Origin: Pseudomonas helmanticensis
GTDB taxonomy: Bacteria > Pseudomonadota > Gammaproteobacteria > Pseudomonadales > Pseudomonadaceae
Length of the DNA stretch: 64,000 nucleotides
Assembly (NCBI RefSeq): GCF_900182985.1
Contig: NZ_FXUY01000001.1
Span: forward strand, 124,001-188,000
Reading direction: 5' to 3'
Of the stretch, positions 24,198 through 32,668 are shown piece after piece; the first letter of the stretch is position 1, and each line of letters opens with the position of its first letter. The translations under genes and the position numbers were made by a program. Below the pieces are notes generated by a model. It was not told where the DNA came from and searched no databases. It saw only the letters and a program-made list of their open reading frames with translations.

Positions 24198-24343
24198 TCA
24201 CTGAAAACCAGTGATCGGGTTTGGTAGACCCGCAGCACTGATGCATCGCGTCACCCCATGCAGTCGCATTTTTGCGCCTGGATTATGGTGGCCATGCTCA
24301 GGGCTTCTTCGGAAGCGCCGGTTCCAGTGCTCCGGTCTACCAA
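24198..24343 (+). ncRNA. Candidate structured leader RNA of the DUF6124 gene
   Basis: A small hairpin (TCACTG / CAGTGA, 24198-24214) is followed by TTGGTAGACC (24221-24230), which is the exact complement of GGTCTACCAA at 24334-24343, a 10-bp closing stem around ~100 bases. Inside is GCTTC-TTCG-GAAGC (24303-24316), a UUCG-capped hairpin. The start codon of the downstream gene follows after 75 bases. From memory, very similar sequence recurs before related genes in Pseudomonas. A 44-codon frame beginning at 24241 lies inside and could instead be a leader peptide. Confidence 0.5.
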
Positions 24344-24418
24344 CCTGTGTATGGTCACCACCCTTCGTTTGGTAGCGAGAGTGGATGGCTCCCATTCTTT
24401 AGTGCTGGAGTTCCATCT

Positions 24419-24781
24419 ATGTTCAAAGTAACGCCCAACCCACCAGAAACCGATCCCGCATCCCCCTACGAATCCCTCAACCCCAAAAAACTCCACGAAG
24501 CCGCCGAGCGCGCGCTCGATCACTACCTCCTGCCCGCCGGCCACATCATGTCCAGCGTCAACGAACCCGAGCGCATGTACCTCGCCAACCCCAAGTACGA
24601 CTCGGAATCCCTGCTGGCCAACACCAGTGAGACGCTAAGTTCCGCCTCGGAAATGCTCAACAACTTCGCCGCAGTGCTCGACCCCTCGCACCGCAAAACC
24701 GCGCTGGGTATTGCGCAGGTGGTGATGTTGGGGGAGTTGGCGGTGAATCAGGCGTTGGATAACGTTGAGGTGAAGGCGTAA
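24419..24781 (+). CDS. DUF6124-type Pseudomonas protein
   Basis: This 120-residue protein starts 8 bases after GGAG. It begins MFKVTPNPPETDP and contains LHEAAERALDHYLLP and ANTSETLSSASEMLNNFAAVL, followed by an LGIAQVVMLGELAVNQALD helix. The pattern matches a family found almost only in Pseudomonas, function unknown. It ends near a terminator shared with the converging permease gene. Confidence 0.8.
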   Translation: MFKVTPNPPETDPASPYESLNPKKLHEAAERALDHYLLPAGHIMSSVNEPERMYLANPKYDSESLLANTSETLSSASEMLNNFAAVLDPSHRKTALGIAQVVMLGELAVNQALDNVEVKA

Positions 24782-24830
24782 AGCCTGTCCCGCCGTGGGC
24801 AGGTGAGATGCTCGTTCACTGATAATAAAA

Positions 24831-24854
24831 AGCCGTCACTTCCAAGTGACGGCT
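24831..24854. terminator. Bidirectional terminator
   Basis: AGCCGTCACTT / AAGTGACGGCT with a two-base centre; A-rich on the left and T-rich on the right. It lies between the converging DUF6124 and permease genes. Confidence 0.8.
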
Positions 24855-24867
24855 TTCGCTTGCAGCT

Positions 24868-26283
24868 CTAGCCAAACTGCCCCGCCGACTCAACCGCAGA
24901 TTTCGGCCTCCTCAACCGCGTCAACTGATAAGCAATCCCCAGCCAAACAAACCACCCCGGCATCACCATCAGCGCAGTCCGCGTGTCAGGCCGCAACGCC
25001 AGCAACCCCAGCACAAACCCCAAAAACGCCAACGAAAACCAAGCCATCGGCACGCCGCCGGGCATCTTGTAAGCCGACTTCGCATGCAGATCCGGGCGCT
25101 TTTTCCTGTAGGCGATGTAAGACGCGAGGATGGTCGACCAGGTGAAGATCACCAGAATCGCCGACACGGTGGAGACGATGGTGAATGCGGTCATGACTTC
25201 CGGCACGATGAACAGCACCAGCACGCCGACCAGCATCAACAGTGTGGTAAACGCCAGGCTCAGCAGCGGCACGCTGTTGGTCGACAGTCGGCGGAATAGG
25301 CCGGGGGCGTTGTCCTGATTGGCCAGTCCGAACAGCATGCGGCTCGATGAGAACACGCCGCTGTTGGCCGAGGAGGCCGCTGACGTCAGGACCACGAAGT
25401 TGACGATACCGGCCGCTGCGGGAAATCCGGCGACGAGGAACAGTTCGACAAACGGGCTTTTGACGGGGGAAACCTGTTGCCAGGAGGTCACGGCGATAAT
25501 GCAGGTCAGCGCGAGGACGTAGAACAGGATGATCCGCAGCGGAATGGAGTTGATCGCTTTGGGCAGGGTCTTTTCTGGCGAGCGGGTTTCGGCGGCGGCG
25601 GTGCCGATCAGCTCGGTGCCGGCGAAGGAGAAGATCGCCATTTGAAATCCGGCGAAGAAGCCGAACAAGCCGTTGGGGAAAGCCGCCTGTTTGTCCACCA
25701 GGTGACTCAGAGACGCGGTGACGCCACTGGGCGAGACGAAGGAGCTGGCGATCAGCACGGTGCTGACGCCGATCAGGGTCACGACGGCAATGATCTTGAT
25801 GATCGCGAACCAGAATTCCACTTCACCGAACAGCCTGACGGTCAGCACGTTGAGGGCGAAGAGGGTCGCCAGCATGCCGACGGCGGGTATCCACGCCGGT
25901 ACGTCGGGGAACCAGTACTGGAAGAATCCGCCCACCACGACGGCATCGCCGATCACCGCCACGCTCCAGCTCAGCCAGTACGACCAGCCGAGGAAGAACG
26001 CCGCGCGCGGGCCGAGGTAGGCGCCGGCGAAATCGGCGAAGGTTTTGAAGTTGAGGTTGGACAGGAGCATTTCGCCCATGGCGCGCATGACGAAAAACAC
26101 GAACAGGCCGATGATCATGTAGATGAGGATGATCGACGTTCCGGAGAGGGCGATGATCTTCCCGGAGCCCATGAACAGGCCGGTTCCGATGGCACCGCCC
26201 ATGGCCATTAACTGGATGTGACGATTGCTGAGCGTGCGCTGCAGCGCGGGCTGTTCAGGCAGCCCGGAAGGGGTCGATTTCAT
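24868..26283 (-). CDS. Amino acid permease, AAT/CycA-like
   Basis: This 471-residue membrane protein has the APC family start RTLSNRHIQLMAMGGAIGTGLFMGSG, about 12 hydrophobic segments and an FAGTELIGTAAAETRSPEKTLP loop. It resembles the D-serine/D-alanine/glycine and proline-type H+ symporters. Substrate cannot be fixed from sequence. It is the last gene of a minus-strand cluster with a cyclodeaminase-like and a deacetylase gene, so an ornithine-, proline- or polyamine-related substrate is possible. Confidence 0.88.
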   Translation of the reverse strand: MKSTPSGLPEQPALQRTLSNRHIQLMAMGGAIGTGLFMGSGKIIALSGTSIILIYMIIGLFVFFVMRAMGEMLLSNLNFKTFADFAGAYLGPRAAFFLGWSYWLSWSVAVIGDAVVVGGFFQYWFPDVPAWIPAVGMLATLFALNVLTVRLFGEVEFWFAIIKIIAVVTLIGVSTVLIASSFVSPSGVTASLSHLVDKQAAFPNGLFGFFAGFQMAIFSFAGTELIGTAAAETRSPEKTLPKAINSIPLRIILFYVLALTCIIAVTSWQQVSPVKSPFVELFLVAGFPAAAGIVNFVVLTSAASSANSGVFSSSRMLFGLANQDNAPGLFRRLSTNSVPLLSLAFTTLLMLVGVLVLFIVPEVMTAFTIVSTVSAILVIFTWSTILASYIAYRKKRPDLHAKSAYKMPGGVPMAWFSLAFLGFVLGLLALRPDTRTALMVMPGWFVWLGIAYQLTRLRRPKSAVESAGQFG

Positions 26284-26410
26284 TGCAAAACCTCTTGATT
26301 TTATGTTTTTGAGTTTTGGCAGAAAGTAGGTGTCGAGCGTTCTTGTTAGTGGTGCAGCGGCTGATCACAAGGTGAATCGCCCCCTGTGGTTTGGGGGCGG
26401 CGATTACCGA

Positions 26411-27463
26411 TCAACTGACGGTGCGCAGACACGAGGCTTTGGCCGGTTGCGGATCCAGCAGTTGGAAGAGGTTTTTGATGTTGGCCGGCGTCGGCACCAG
26501 GTGGATGCGCTGGCCGATTTGCTGTGCCTGAGCCAGGTCTTTCAGGTAGCGCAGGGAGGAAAAGTCTTCCAGAGCAAAACCCACCGAATCGAACACCGTG
26601 ACCTGCGCATTGTTTTCGCGTCCGGCGACTTCGCCCTGCACAATCCGGAAAAACTCGATCACCGGGGAATCGGCGTCCAGTTGCTGAATGTCGCCTTCAA
26701 TACGGGTTTGCGGCTCGAACTCGACGATGACCCGGGCGTTGCGCAGGATGTCGGCGTGCAGCTCGGTTTTACCCGGGCAGTCACCGCCGACCGCATTGAT
26801 GTGCATGCCGGGCTCGATCATCTCCGGCGTCAGAATCGTTGCGTAGGCTTTGTCGGCGGTGACCGTGGTGACGATGTCCGCGCCCTTGACCGCGTCCTTC
26901 ACCGAGCTGGCCAGAATCACTTCGATGTCCGGGAACGCGGCGAGGTTGTGCTTCAACTTGAGTGACGCGTCGCGATCAATATCGAAAATGCGGATTTCAC
27001 TGATGCCCAACATTTCATGAAAGGCCAGTGCCTGAAATTCACTTTGCGCACCGTTGCCGATCAGGGCCATCGAAGTCGCACCCGGACGAGCCAGCGATTG
27101 CGCGACCAGCGCGGAGGTTGCGGCGGTGCGTACGGCGGTGGTCAAGGTCAGTTCGCTGAGCAGGGTGGGATAGCCACTCTGCACATCGGCCAGCAGACCG
27201 AAGGCCATGACCGTGAGCAAATTCTGCTGGCCGTTGTTCGGGTGGCCGTTGACGTATTTGAACGAGTACTGCTGGCCGTCGTCGGTGGGCATCAATTCGA
27301 TCACGCCGTCTGCCGAGTGATTGGCCGTGCGCGGCGATTTATCAAACTGCGCCCAGCGTGCGTAGTCCGCTTCGATGTAGCCGGCCATTTCGCGAATGGC
27401 GCGGCGGATACCGACCTGGGTGAACAGGCGTGCAGCATCATCGACATCAATAAAAAGCGTCAT
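26411..27463 (-). CDS. Ornithine cyclodeaminase / mu-crystallin family protein
   Basis: This 350-residue protein starts at MTLFIDVDDAARL; an ATG 8 codons upstream is less likely. It has the Rossmann core SMALIGNGAQSEFQALAFHEM and the HINAVGGDCPGKTEL segment, in which the Asp is the catalytic residue of the family. Enzymes of this fold convert ornithine to proline with release of ammonia or act as imine reductases. Its length is normal. It lies between the deacetylase and permease genes on one strand. Confidence 0.85.
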   Translation of the reverse strand: MTLFIDVDDAARLFTQVGIRRAIREMAGYIEADYARWAQFDKSPRTANHSADGVIELMPTDDGQQYSFKYVNGHPNNGQQNLLTVMAFGLLADVQSGYPTLLSELTLTTAVRTAATSALVAQSLARPGATSMALIGNGAQSEFQALAFHEMLGISEIRIFDIDRDASLKLKHNLAAFPDIEVILASSVKDAVKGADIVTTVTADKAYATILTPEMIEPGMHINAVGGDCPGKTELHADILRNARVIVEFEPQTRIEGDIQQLDADSPVIEFFRIVQGEVAGRENNAQVTVFDSVGFALEDFSSLRYLKDLAQAQQIGQRIHLVPTPANIKNLFQLLDPQPAKASCLRTVS

Positions 27464-27512
27464 GGTCTTGTTCTCCGATCCAGTCATTGAAAGGTTTTAA
27501 AGCGGGTGCGGT

Positions 27513-28547
27513 TCAGCTGCGTTTGCTCTCGAAACCGTGCAGCACGTTGACGGCATTGATGCCGATCTCATCGACCATGTAGCCGCCCTCCATGACGAAC
27601 AGGGTCGGGCAGCCGACGCTGGCGATCAGTTCACCGATGCCAATGAAGTCATCGCTTTCGAGCAGGAAGTGGCTGATGGGGTCGTCCTTGAACGTGTCGA
27701 CACCGAGGGAAATCACCAGCACTTCAGGTGCGAACTGCTGGAGTTTTTTGCAGGCGTGGAGCAGGGCGTTGCGATAGCTCTCCCAGGTGGTGTTTTTCGG
27801 CAGCGGATAGTTGAGGTTGTAACCCTCGCCGAGACCCGCGCCGACTTCGTGGCTGTAGCCCGAGAAGTACGGATAGGACACCGCCGGCTTACCGTGCAGC
27901 GACACGAACATGACGTCGCTGCGCTGGTAAAAAATGTTCTGCGTGCCGTTGCCGTGGTGGAAGTCGACGTCCAGCACCGCGACACGTTTGGCGCCCTGAG
28001 TGATGGCTTGTTGTGCGGCGATGGCGGCGTTGTTGAGGTAGCAATAACCGCCCATGTATTCGCGCGCGGCGTGATGGCCGGGCGGGCGGCACAAGGCGAA
28101 GGCGCTGTCGTGGCCTTCATCGATCAATGCCAGGCCGGTGAGGGCGATATCGGCGCTGGTTTTCACCGCTTGCCAGGTCGTCGCGGTGATTGGCGAGCCG
28201 GCATCCATCGCATAGAAGCCGAGCTTGCCGTCGATGAACGTCGGCACCTCTTCGCCGGCCAGATCGCGCACCGGCCAGACCAGCGGCAAGGCGTCGAGAG
28301 TGCGACCGGTGGCGCACCATTCGCTCCAGGCCGTTTCGAGAAAACTGACGTAGCGCTCGCTGTGTGCGTTCACGTAGCACGAGCGATCAAATGCGCGCGG
28401 TTCGACGATCTGCCCGAGGCCGACCTGTTTGACGCGGTTGTGCACGGTGTCGGCCCGACTCGGTTGTTCGAACGACGGTTTGAGCACGCCGTCTTTCAAT
28501 TCGGTGCCGTGGTGCAAACGGTGGGAATCACTGAAAACTGTAAACAT
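27513..28547 (-). CDS. Histone deacetylase-like amidohydrolase (acetylpolyamine amidohydrolase type)
   Basis: This 344-residue protein (start MFTVFSDSHRLHHG; ATG three codons upstream is an alternative) has class II deacetylase motifs: RPPGHHAAREYMGGYCYLNN, VLDVDFHHGNGTQNIFY and SLGVDTFKDDP, which supply the zinc ligands and the His pair. Bacterial members remove acetyl groups from polyamines and related amides. It is first in a minus-strand cluster opposite an Lrp-type regulator, which likely controls it. Confidence 0.87.
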   Translation of the reverse strand: MFTVFSDSHRLHHGTELKDGVLKPSFEQPSRADTVHNRVKQVGLGQIVEPRAFDRSCYVNAHSERYVSFLETAWSEWCATGRTLDALPLVWPVRDLAGEEVPTFIDGKLGFYAMDAGSPITATTWQAVKTSADIALTGLALIDEGHDSAFALCRPPGHHAAREYMGGYCYLNNAAIAAQQAITQGAKRVAVLDVDFHHGNGTQNIFYQRSDVMFVSLHGKPAVSYPYFSGYSHEVGAGLGEGYNLNYPLPKNTTWESYRNALLHACKKLQQFAPEVLVISLGVDTFKDDPISHFLLESDDFIGIGELIASVGCPTLFVMEGGYMVDEIGINAVNVLHGFESKRS

Positions 28548-28666
28548 TCTGCGCATCCGTTATTGTTAGCCAGTGCAAATATTCTGTTCCGGCTGGGCTG
28601 CGCTTTCTTTGCTTTGTGTTCGTGATTCAGTCGATTATTCGGGTGTTTTTACTCAGGAATGGCGTT

Positions 28667-29167
28667 ATGCAGAAAAAAATATCCAAACGCATCAGCCTCG
28701 ACGAGACCGACCTGGCGATTCTCGAGTTATTGCAGGAAGACGCCAGCATTTCCAACGCTGAACTCAGCGAGCGACTGTCGCTGAGCCTTACGCCGTGCTG
28801 GCGGCGGCGCAAGCGCATGGAGGAGGCGGGGGTGATCAAGGGCTATCAGGCCAACCTTGATCGGCGAATGCTCGGGCTGGATATCATGGCGTTTGTGCAC
28901 ATTCGTTTTTCCACCCACGCCGACCACGCCCCTGATGCCTTCGAGGCAGTGATTGCGCAATTGCCGCAGGTGGTGGCCTGCCACAAGATCACCGGCGATG
29001 CCGATTATGTGTTGCAGGTGTTGGCGGAAGATCTTGATAGTTACAGCGACTTTATCGAGCAGGTGCTCAGGCGTCAGGTGGGGATTGCGTCTATTCAGTC
29101 CAGCCTGGCGTTGCGCGAGGTCAAGACGGGTAGCCGTATTGCGATCCCCAAACCCGGCAAATACTGA
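28667..29167 (+). CDS. Lrp/AsnC family transcriptional regulator
   Basis: This 166-residue protein begins MQKKISKRISLDE with AGGA 9 bases upstream. Residues ~10-60 form the winged helix (DLAILELLQEDASISNAELSERL); residues ~75-150 the RAM ligand domain (MAFVHIRFSTHADHAPDAFE, ITGDADYVLQVLAED). Lrp regulators usually respond to amino acids. It is divergent from the deacetylase/cyclodeaminase/permease cluster, with a ~120-base shared control region, and probably regulates it. Confidence 0.9.
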   Translation: MQKKISKRISLDETDLAILELLQEDASISNAELSERLSLSLTPCWRRRKRMEEAGVIKGYQANLDRRMLGLDIMAFVHIRFSTHADHAPDAFEAVIAQLPQVVACHKITGDADYVLQVLAEDLDSYSDFIEQVLRRQVGIASIQSSLALREVKTGSRIAIPKPGKY

Positions 29168-29183
29168 GAGGGCTGGCGTCTTT

Positions 29184-29735
29184 TCAGCTTGCAGTGATCC
29201 GCTCGATCACAGGCGCCAAAGCAGGGCGCTTGTGTTGCCATTCGTCTTTGGTAATACCTAGCAGAACAACATCTATCCGCGCTCCATCCCTGAAGATGTT
29301 CTGCCGTCGCACACCTTCAATCTCAAACCCAAACTTCTGATGCATCTTCACCACCGCCGAATTCATCGCCAGCACTTCACAATTCAGCTTCTCCAGCCCC
29401 ACCACGCCAAACGCGTAATCGAGCATCCAGAACTCGACCACACTGCCCAAGCCCTTACCCTGCAACCCCACGTCCAGATAAAACGCCCAATCCGCGCTCT
29501 TGTGCAAAAAGTTGATCGCATTCAACGAAACAACCCCCACCGCTTGCTCATCCTTGATCACCACAAACACTTGCTGGCGTGGATTGCCCTTTAACGAGTT
29601 CAGCCAGTTCGCATGTTCCTGCTCGGAGATTTCGTGCGAGGTGTACATGTATTTGCGCACGTCGGGCTGGTTTCGCAGGGTGCGGACGTAAGCCTGAATG
29701 GCGGGGCTGGCGTCGGTGAGAGGGAGCAATTGCAT
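29184..29735 (-). CDS. GNAT acetyltransferase, PseH/RimL-like
   Basis: This 183-residue protein starts MQLLPLTDASP; the frame is open 21 codons upstream. The GNAT fold is seen in VVIKDEQAVGVVSLNAIN and in VGLQGKGLGSVVEFWMLDYAF, the acetyl-CoA loop. The segment VRKYMYTSHEISEQEHANW resembles PseH, the acetyltransferase of pseudaminic acid synthesis, but no pse genes are adjacent. The substrate is undetermined. Confidence 0.8.
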   Translation of the reverse strand: MQLLPLTDASPAIQAYVRTLRNQPDVRKYMYTSHEISEQEHANWLNSLKGNPRQQVFVVIKDEQAVGVVSLNAINFLHKSADWAFYLDVGLQGKGLGSVVEFWMLDYAFGVVGLEKLNCEVLAMNSAVVKMHQKFGFEIEGVRRQNIFRDGARIDVVLLGITKDEWQHKRPALAPVIERITAS

Positions 29736-29870
29736 GGGATGTCGTTGTCTGGCAGGGAGGCGATTCTGAACCCGCGCTGTCGATCCGCAAAGTTTCATGT
29801 TGCCGCGTGCGGGGCGGGCCTAGGATGTTGGCACAAGATCGTCGCTTTTCATCCCGAGGGGTATCGTGCC

Positions 29871-30086
29871 ATGAGCGCCAGTGTCGTCAAAGTGCTGTTG
29901 ATTGCTGCAGCTGTATCGGTGTTGAGTGCTTGTTCGGGGGCGGGTGGGCTAACGACTACGAGTTGTTTTTCCTCGGATTGTCAGTCGCAGGAAGGGCGTA
30001 GTAATGCCAATACGCTGAAGTTTGGCGGGAACAGTATTGGCAGCAGCTTGAATCAGTACAGCTCTGGCATGTTGCATGAGGATTGA
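29871..30086 (+). CDS. Small secreted lipoprotein, unknown
   Basis: This 71-residue protein has a hydrophobic signal (VVKVLLIAAAVSVLSAC) with lipobox LSAC, lipidated at Cys 21. The mature ~50 residues are polar, Gly/Ser/Asn rich, with two cysteines (TSCFSSDCQSQ). No family is recognised. It is followed directly by a REP-type repeat. Confidence 0.65.
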   Translation: MSASVVKVLLIAAAVSVLSACSGAGGLTTTSCFSSDCQSQEGRSNANTLKFGGNSIGSSLNQYSSGMLHED

Positions 30087-30096
30087 TCACACATGA

Positions 30097-30206
30097 CCTG
30101 TGGCGAGGGAGCTTGCTCCCGCTGGGTCGCGAAGCGGCCCTTTCTTTTGCCTTGAAAGATTGGGCCTGCTGCGCAGTCCAGCGGGAGCAAGCTCCCTCGC
30201 CACAGG
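30097..30206. repeat. Paired REP element (REPIN), GAGGGAGCTTGCTCCC class
   Basis: CTGTGGCGAGGGAGCTTGCT on the left is repeated in inverse on the right end, enclosing ~55 bases. This class is known from P. fluorescens-group genomes. It lies between the lipoprotein and the periplasmic protein gene. Confidence 0.85.
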
Positions 30207-30207
30207 G

Positions 30208-30999
30208 TTATTGGGCGGTAGGTACGGCAATCCATTCGCTTAGCGTTTGCTGATATTTGCCGGTGGCCTTGCTCAGGTGCAGCCACTGATCAACGTACAG
30301 TTTCCAGCTGATGTCATCGCGCGGCAGCAAGTAAGCCTTCTCCCCATACTGCATGAACTGATGCGGATTCACCGCGCACAGCCCCGGTTTGAGTTTCTGC
30401 TGATACAGCGCTTCCGAGGCGTCGGTGATCATCACGTCGGCTTGGTTGTCGAGCAGTTGCTGGAAGATCGTCACGTTGTCGTGCAAGGCCAGTTGCGCCT
30501 TGGGCAGGAAGGCGTGGACGAAGGCTTCGTTGGTGCCACCGGCGGGTTCGACCAGGCGCACGTTGGACTGGTTGATTTGCTCGACGCTCTGGTACTTGCT
30601 GACGTCGGCGCAGCGCACCAGCGGGATCTTGCCGTCGGTGTCGAGGGTGTTGCTGAAGTAGGCTTTTTTCTGTCGCTCCAGCGTCACCGAAATACCGCCC
30701 ATGCCGATGTCGCATTTGCCGGCCTGCATGTCCGGCATCAGGGTTTTCCAGGTGGTCTGCACCCATTCGACCTTGACCCCGAGGCTGTCGGCCAGCGAAC
30801 GGGCCATGGCGATGTCGATGCCTTCGAAGTCGCCGTCGGTACGTTTGAAGGTGTAGGGCTTGTAGTCGCCGGTGGTGCAGACGCGCAACTGGCCTTGTTG
30901 CTGGATGCTGTCGAGGTGTGAAGTGCTTTCCTGCGCCTGAACGGCGGTGGCCAAAGTGAGCGCACCGCAGAGGATCATCGTGCTTTTTAGAATTGTCAT
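30208..30999 (-). CDS. Periplasmic cyclohexadienyl dehydratase-like / solute-binding protein (PheC-like)
   Basis: This 263-residue protein has a signal peptide (MTILKSTMILCGALTLATAVQA cut to the usual AQA end) and the type II periplasmic binding fold: GQLRVCTTGDYKPYTF, FEGIDIAMARSLADSLGV, GKCDIGMGGISVTLER. EPAGGTNEAFVHAFLP and VMITDASEALYQQKL are close to PheC of P. aeruginosa, which makes phenylpyruvate from prephenate/arogenate. It stands alone without ABC transporter genes, which favours an enzyme over a transporter component. Confidence 0.75.
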   Translation of the reverse strand: MTILKSTMILCGALTLATAVQAQESTSHLDSIQQQGQLRVCTTGDYKPYTFKRTDGDFEGIDIAMARSLADSLGVKVEWVQTTWKTLMPDMQAGKCDIGMGGISVTLERQKKAYFSNTLDTDGKIPLVRCADVSKYQSVEQINQSNVRLVEPAGGTNEAFVHAFLPKAQLALHDNVTIFQQLLDNQADVMITDASEALYQQKLKPGLCAVNPHQFMQYGEKAYLLPRDDISWKLYVDQWLHLSKATGKYQQTLSEWIAVPTAQ

Positions 31000-31057
31000 T
31001 GCGATCGGGTTTCCGAGAAGGAAGGTGGCCCAGTGTAGTGAAAGGCTTTTGTGGGTG

Positions 31058-31705
31058 TCACCCGGCCCGCGCGAGACGATCAGCCAGATCCCGCGCCTGT
31101 TGTGAGGCGAGCAGTCGCGAATCGCGGTCGAGGTCTTCACCGAGAATGGTCTTTTCGACGATCAACGCGTGCACATCGGTGATCCCGACAAAGTCGAGCC
31201 ACGCTTCCACGTACGGTTTCTGAAAGTCGAACCGCTCGGCGGGCGTGGTCGATTGCGCCGAAAAATCCAGGCCACGGGCATACGCGACCACAGCAGTTTT
31301 GCCGTGCAGCAAACCTTGCGGGCCACGCTCGGGGTCGAAGCTGAAGAGGATGTCTTTCTGCGACACCAGGTCAATGTAGTGCTTGAGTTTGTAGGGAATG
31401 CTGTAATTCCACAGCGGCACTGACATCACCAGAATATCGGCACGATGCAAGTGGGCGGCGAGTGTCTCGAGTTCTTCCCAGGCCGATTGTTGGGCCGCTG
31501 TACGCGCTATTCCGCTGAGGCCTGCGTACTTGGCATTCATCGCCTCTTCACCGAACTCCGGCAGCTGCAGGCTCCACAGATCGAGGGTTTCGACGTGCGT
31601 CTGCGGATGGTGCTGGAGATGACGATCGATAAAGCTGCGGGCCACTTGCAGGGACGCGGAGCGTTGTTTGCGCGGTGAGCATTCGATGTGCAGAAGGGTG
31701 GTCAC
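31058..31705 (-). CDS. azoR: FMN-dependent NADH-azoreductase
   Basis: This 215-residue protein has the flavodoxin-like fold with the FMN phosphate loop IECSPRKQRSASLQVA, then MSVPLWNYSIPYKLKHYIDLV and AYARGLDFS, all typical of AzoR. It reduces azo and quinone compounds with NADH. A LysR regulator is divergent from it with a ~100-base gap and is the likely controller. The symbol is used in the general family sense. Confidence 0.87.
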   Translation of the reverse strand: MTTLLHIECSPRKQRSASLQVARSFIDRHLQHHPQTHVETLDLWSLQLPEFGEEAMNAKYAGLSGIARTAAQQSAWEELETLAAHLHRADILVMSVPLWNYSIPYKLKHYIDLVSQKDILFSFDPERGPQGLLHGKTAVVAYARGLDFSAQSTTPAERFDFQKPYVEAWLDFVGITDVHALIVEKTILGEDLDRDSRLLASQQARDLADRLARAG

Positions 31706-31807
31706 GCTAAGCCTCGACAGTTCGGGTGGACAGTGCGAGGCATTGCAACATAGCGCGCATCAAACTATAAATCGTGAATAAATCCACCATTGATCACGTA
31801 TCTCACT

Positions 31808-32662
31808 ATGTTTGACGCACTGCTGCTCAAGACGTTTGTCACGGTTGTCGATGAGGACGGCTTCAGTCGTGCCGCCGAAAAACTGCACCTGACCCAATCG
31901 GCGGTCAGCGGTCATCTGCGCAGGCTGGAAGAGCAAGTCGGCAAACCTCTGCTCAAGCGCACCACGCGCTCGCAACAGCTCACGGCTGACGGCGAGCGCC
32001 TGATCGCTTATGCGCGGACGATTCTGGCGTTGCACCGCGATGCCTGGACGCAACTCACGCGCACGCCGTTTCAGGGGCGGGTGCGAATTGGGGTTTCCGA
32101 GGATTTTGTCGAGGCGCGGTTGTTGCGCGCATTGCAGGATTGCGCGGCGCAGCACCCGGGAATGGAGATCGATGTGCAGGTGAGCATTCCGGGGACTTTG
32201 CTCAGCCAGATGCAGCAGGGCAACCTGGAAATGGTCATCGGCTCGCTGTGTGAAACCGGCGAGTCGGGGCGCTTGCTCTGGCAGGAGCCGCTGGTGTGGG
32301 CGTGGGCCGCGCAACCGCTTACGCAACTGCCGACGCCATTGCCGCTGGCGTTGTTCCCTGAGCCGTGTCCGTATCGTGAAGCGGCGCTGACCCGTTTGGC
32401 CCAGTCCGGAATCGCGCAGCGCACCGCCATGCTCTGCTCCAGCAATGCCGGTTTGCGCGCAGCGGCGCTGGCGGGATTTGCCGTGGCACCGATGCCATTG
32501 AGTCAATTGGGCCAAGGGCTGGCGGCGCTGGATGCGGAACATGGCTTGCCGGCGTTGCCGGATGCGCAGTTCCGCTTGTTCACCGCGGCTGATGCCGATC
32601 CGCAGATGATCGAAGCGGTGTCTCAGGCGATCTTCGATTTCTGTGCGGCGCGGCGGCAATAG
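31808..32662 (+). CDS. LysR-family transcriptional regulator
   Basis: This 284-residue protein starts MFDALLLKTFVTV. Residues 1-60 are the winged helix-turn-helix (FSRAAEKLHLTQSAVSGHLRRLEEQ); the rest is the ligand-binding domain (GRVRIGVSEDFVEARLLRAL). Length is normal. It is divergent from the azoreductase gene, the usual arrangement of a LysR with its target. Confidence 0.9.
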   Translation: MFDALLLKTFVTVVDEDGFSRAAEKLHLTQSAVSGHLRRLEEQVGKPLLKRTTRSQQLTADGERLIAYARTILALHRDAWTQLTRTPFQGRVRIGVSEDFVEARLLRALQDCAAQHPGMEIDVQVSIPGTLLSQMQQGNLEMVIGSLCETGESGRLLWQEPLVWAWAAQPLTQLPTPLPLALFPEPCPYREAALTRLAQSGIAQRTAMLCSSNAGLRAAALAGFAVAPMPLSQLGQGLAALDAEHGLPALPDAQFRLFTAADADPQMIEAVSQAIFDFCAARRQ

Positions 32663-32668
32663 TCGGCG

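Noticed and set aside
24241..24375. 44-codon leader peptide before the DUF6124 gene
   Set aside because: It overlaps the stem-loop element, lacks a ribosome site and has Trp/Arg/Cys-rich, non-protein-like text; kept only as an alternative to the RNA reading.
25477..26211. 244-codon plus-strand frame over the permease
   Set aside because: Asp/Glu/His/Gly-rich shadow of membrane-protein codons.
27537..28625. 362-codon plus-strand frame over the deacetylase gene
   Set aside because: Antisense shadow; no protein family pattern.
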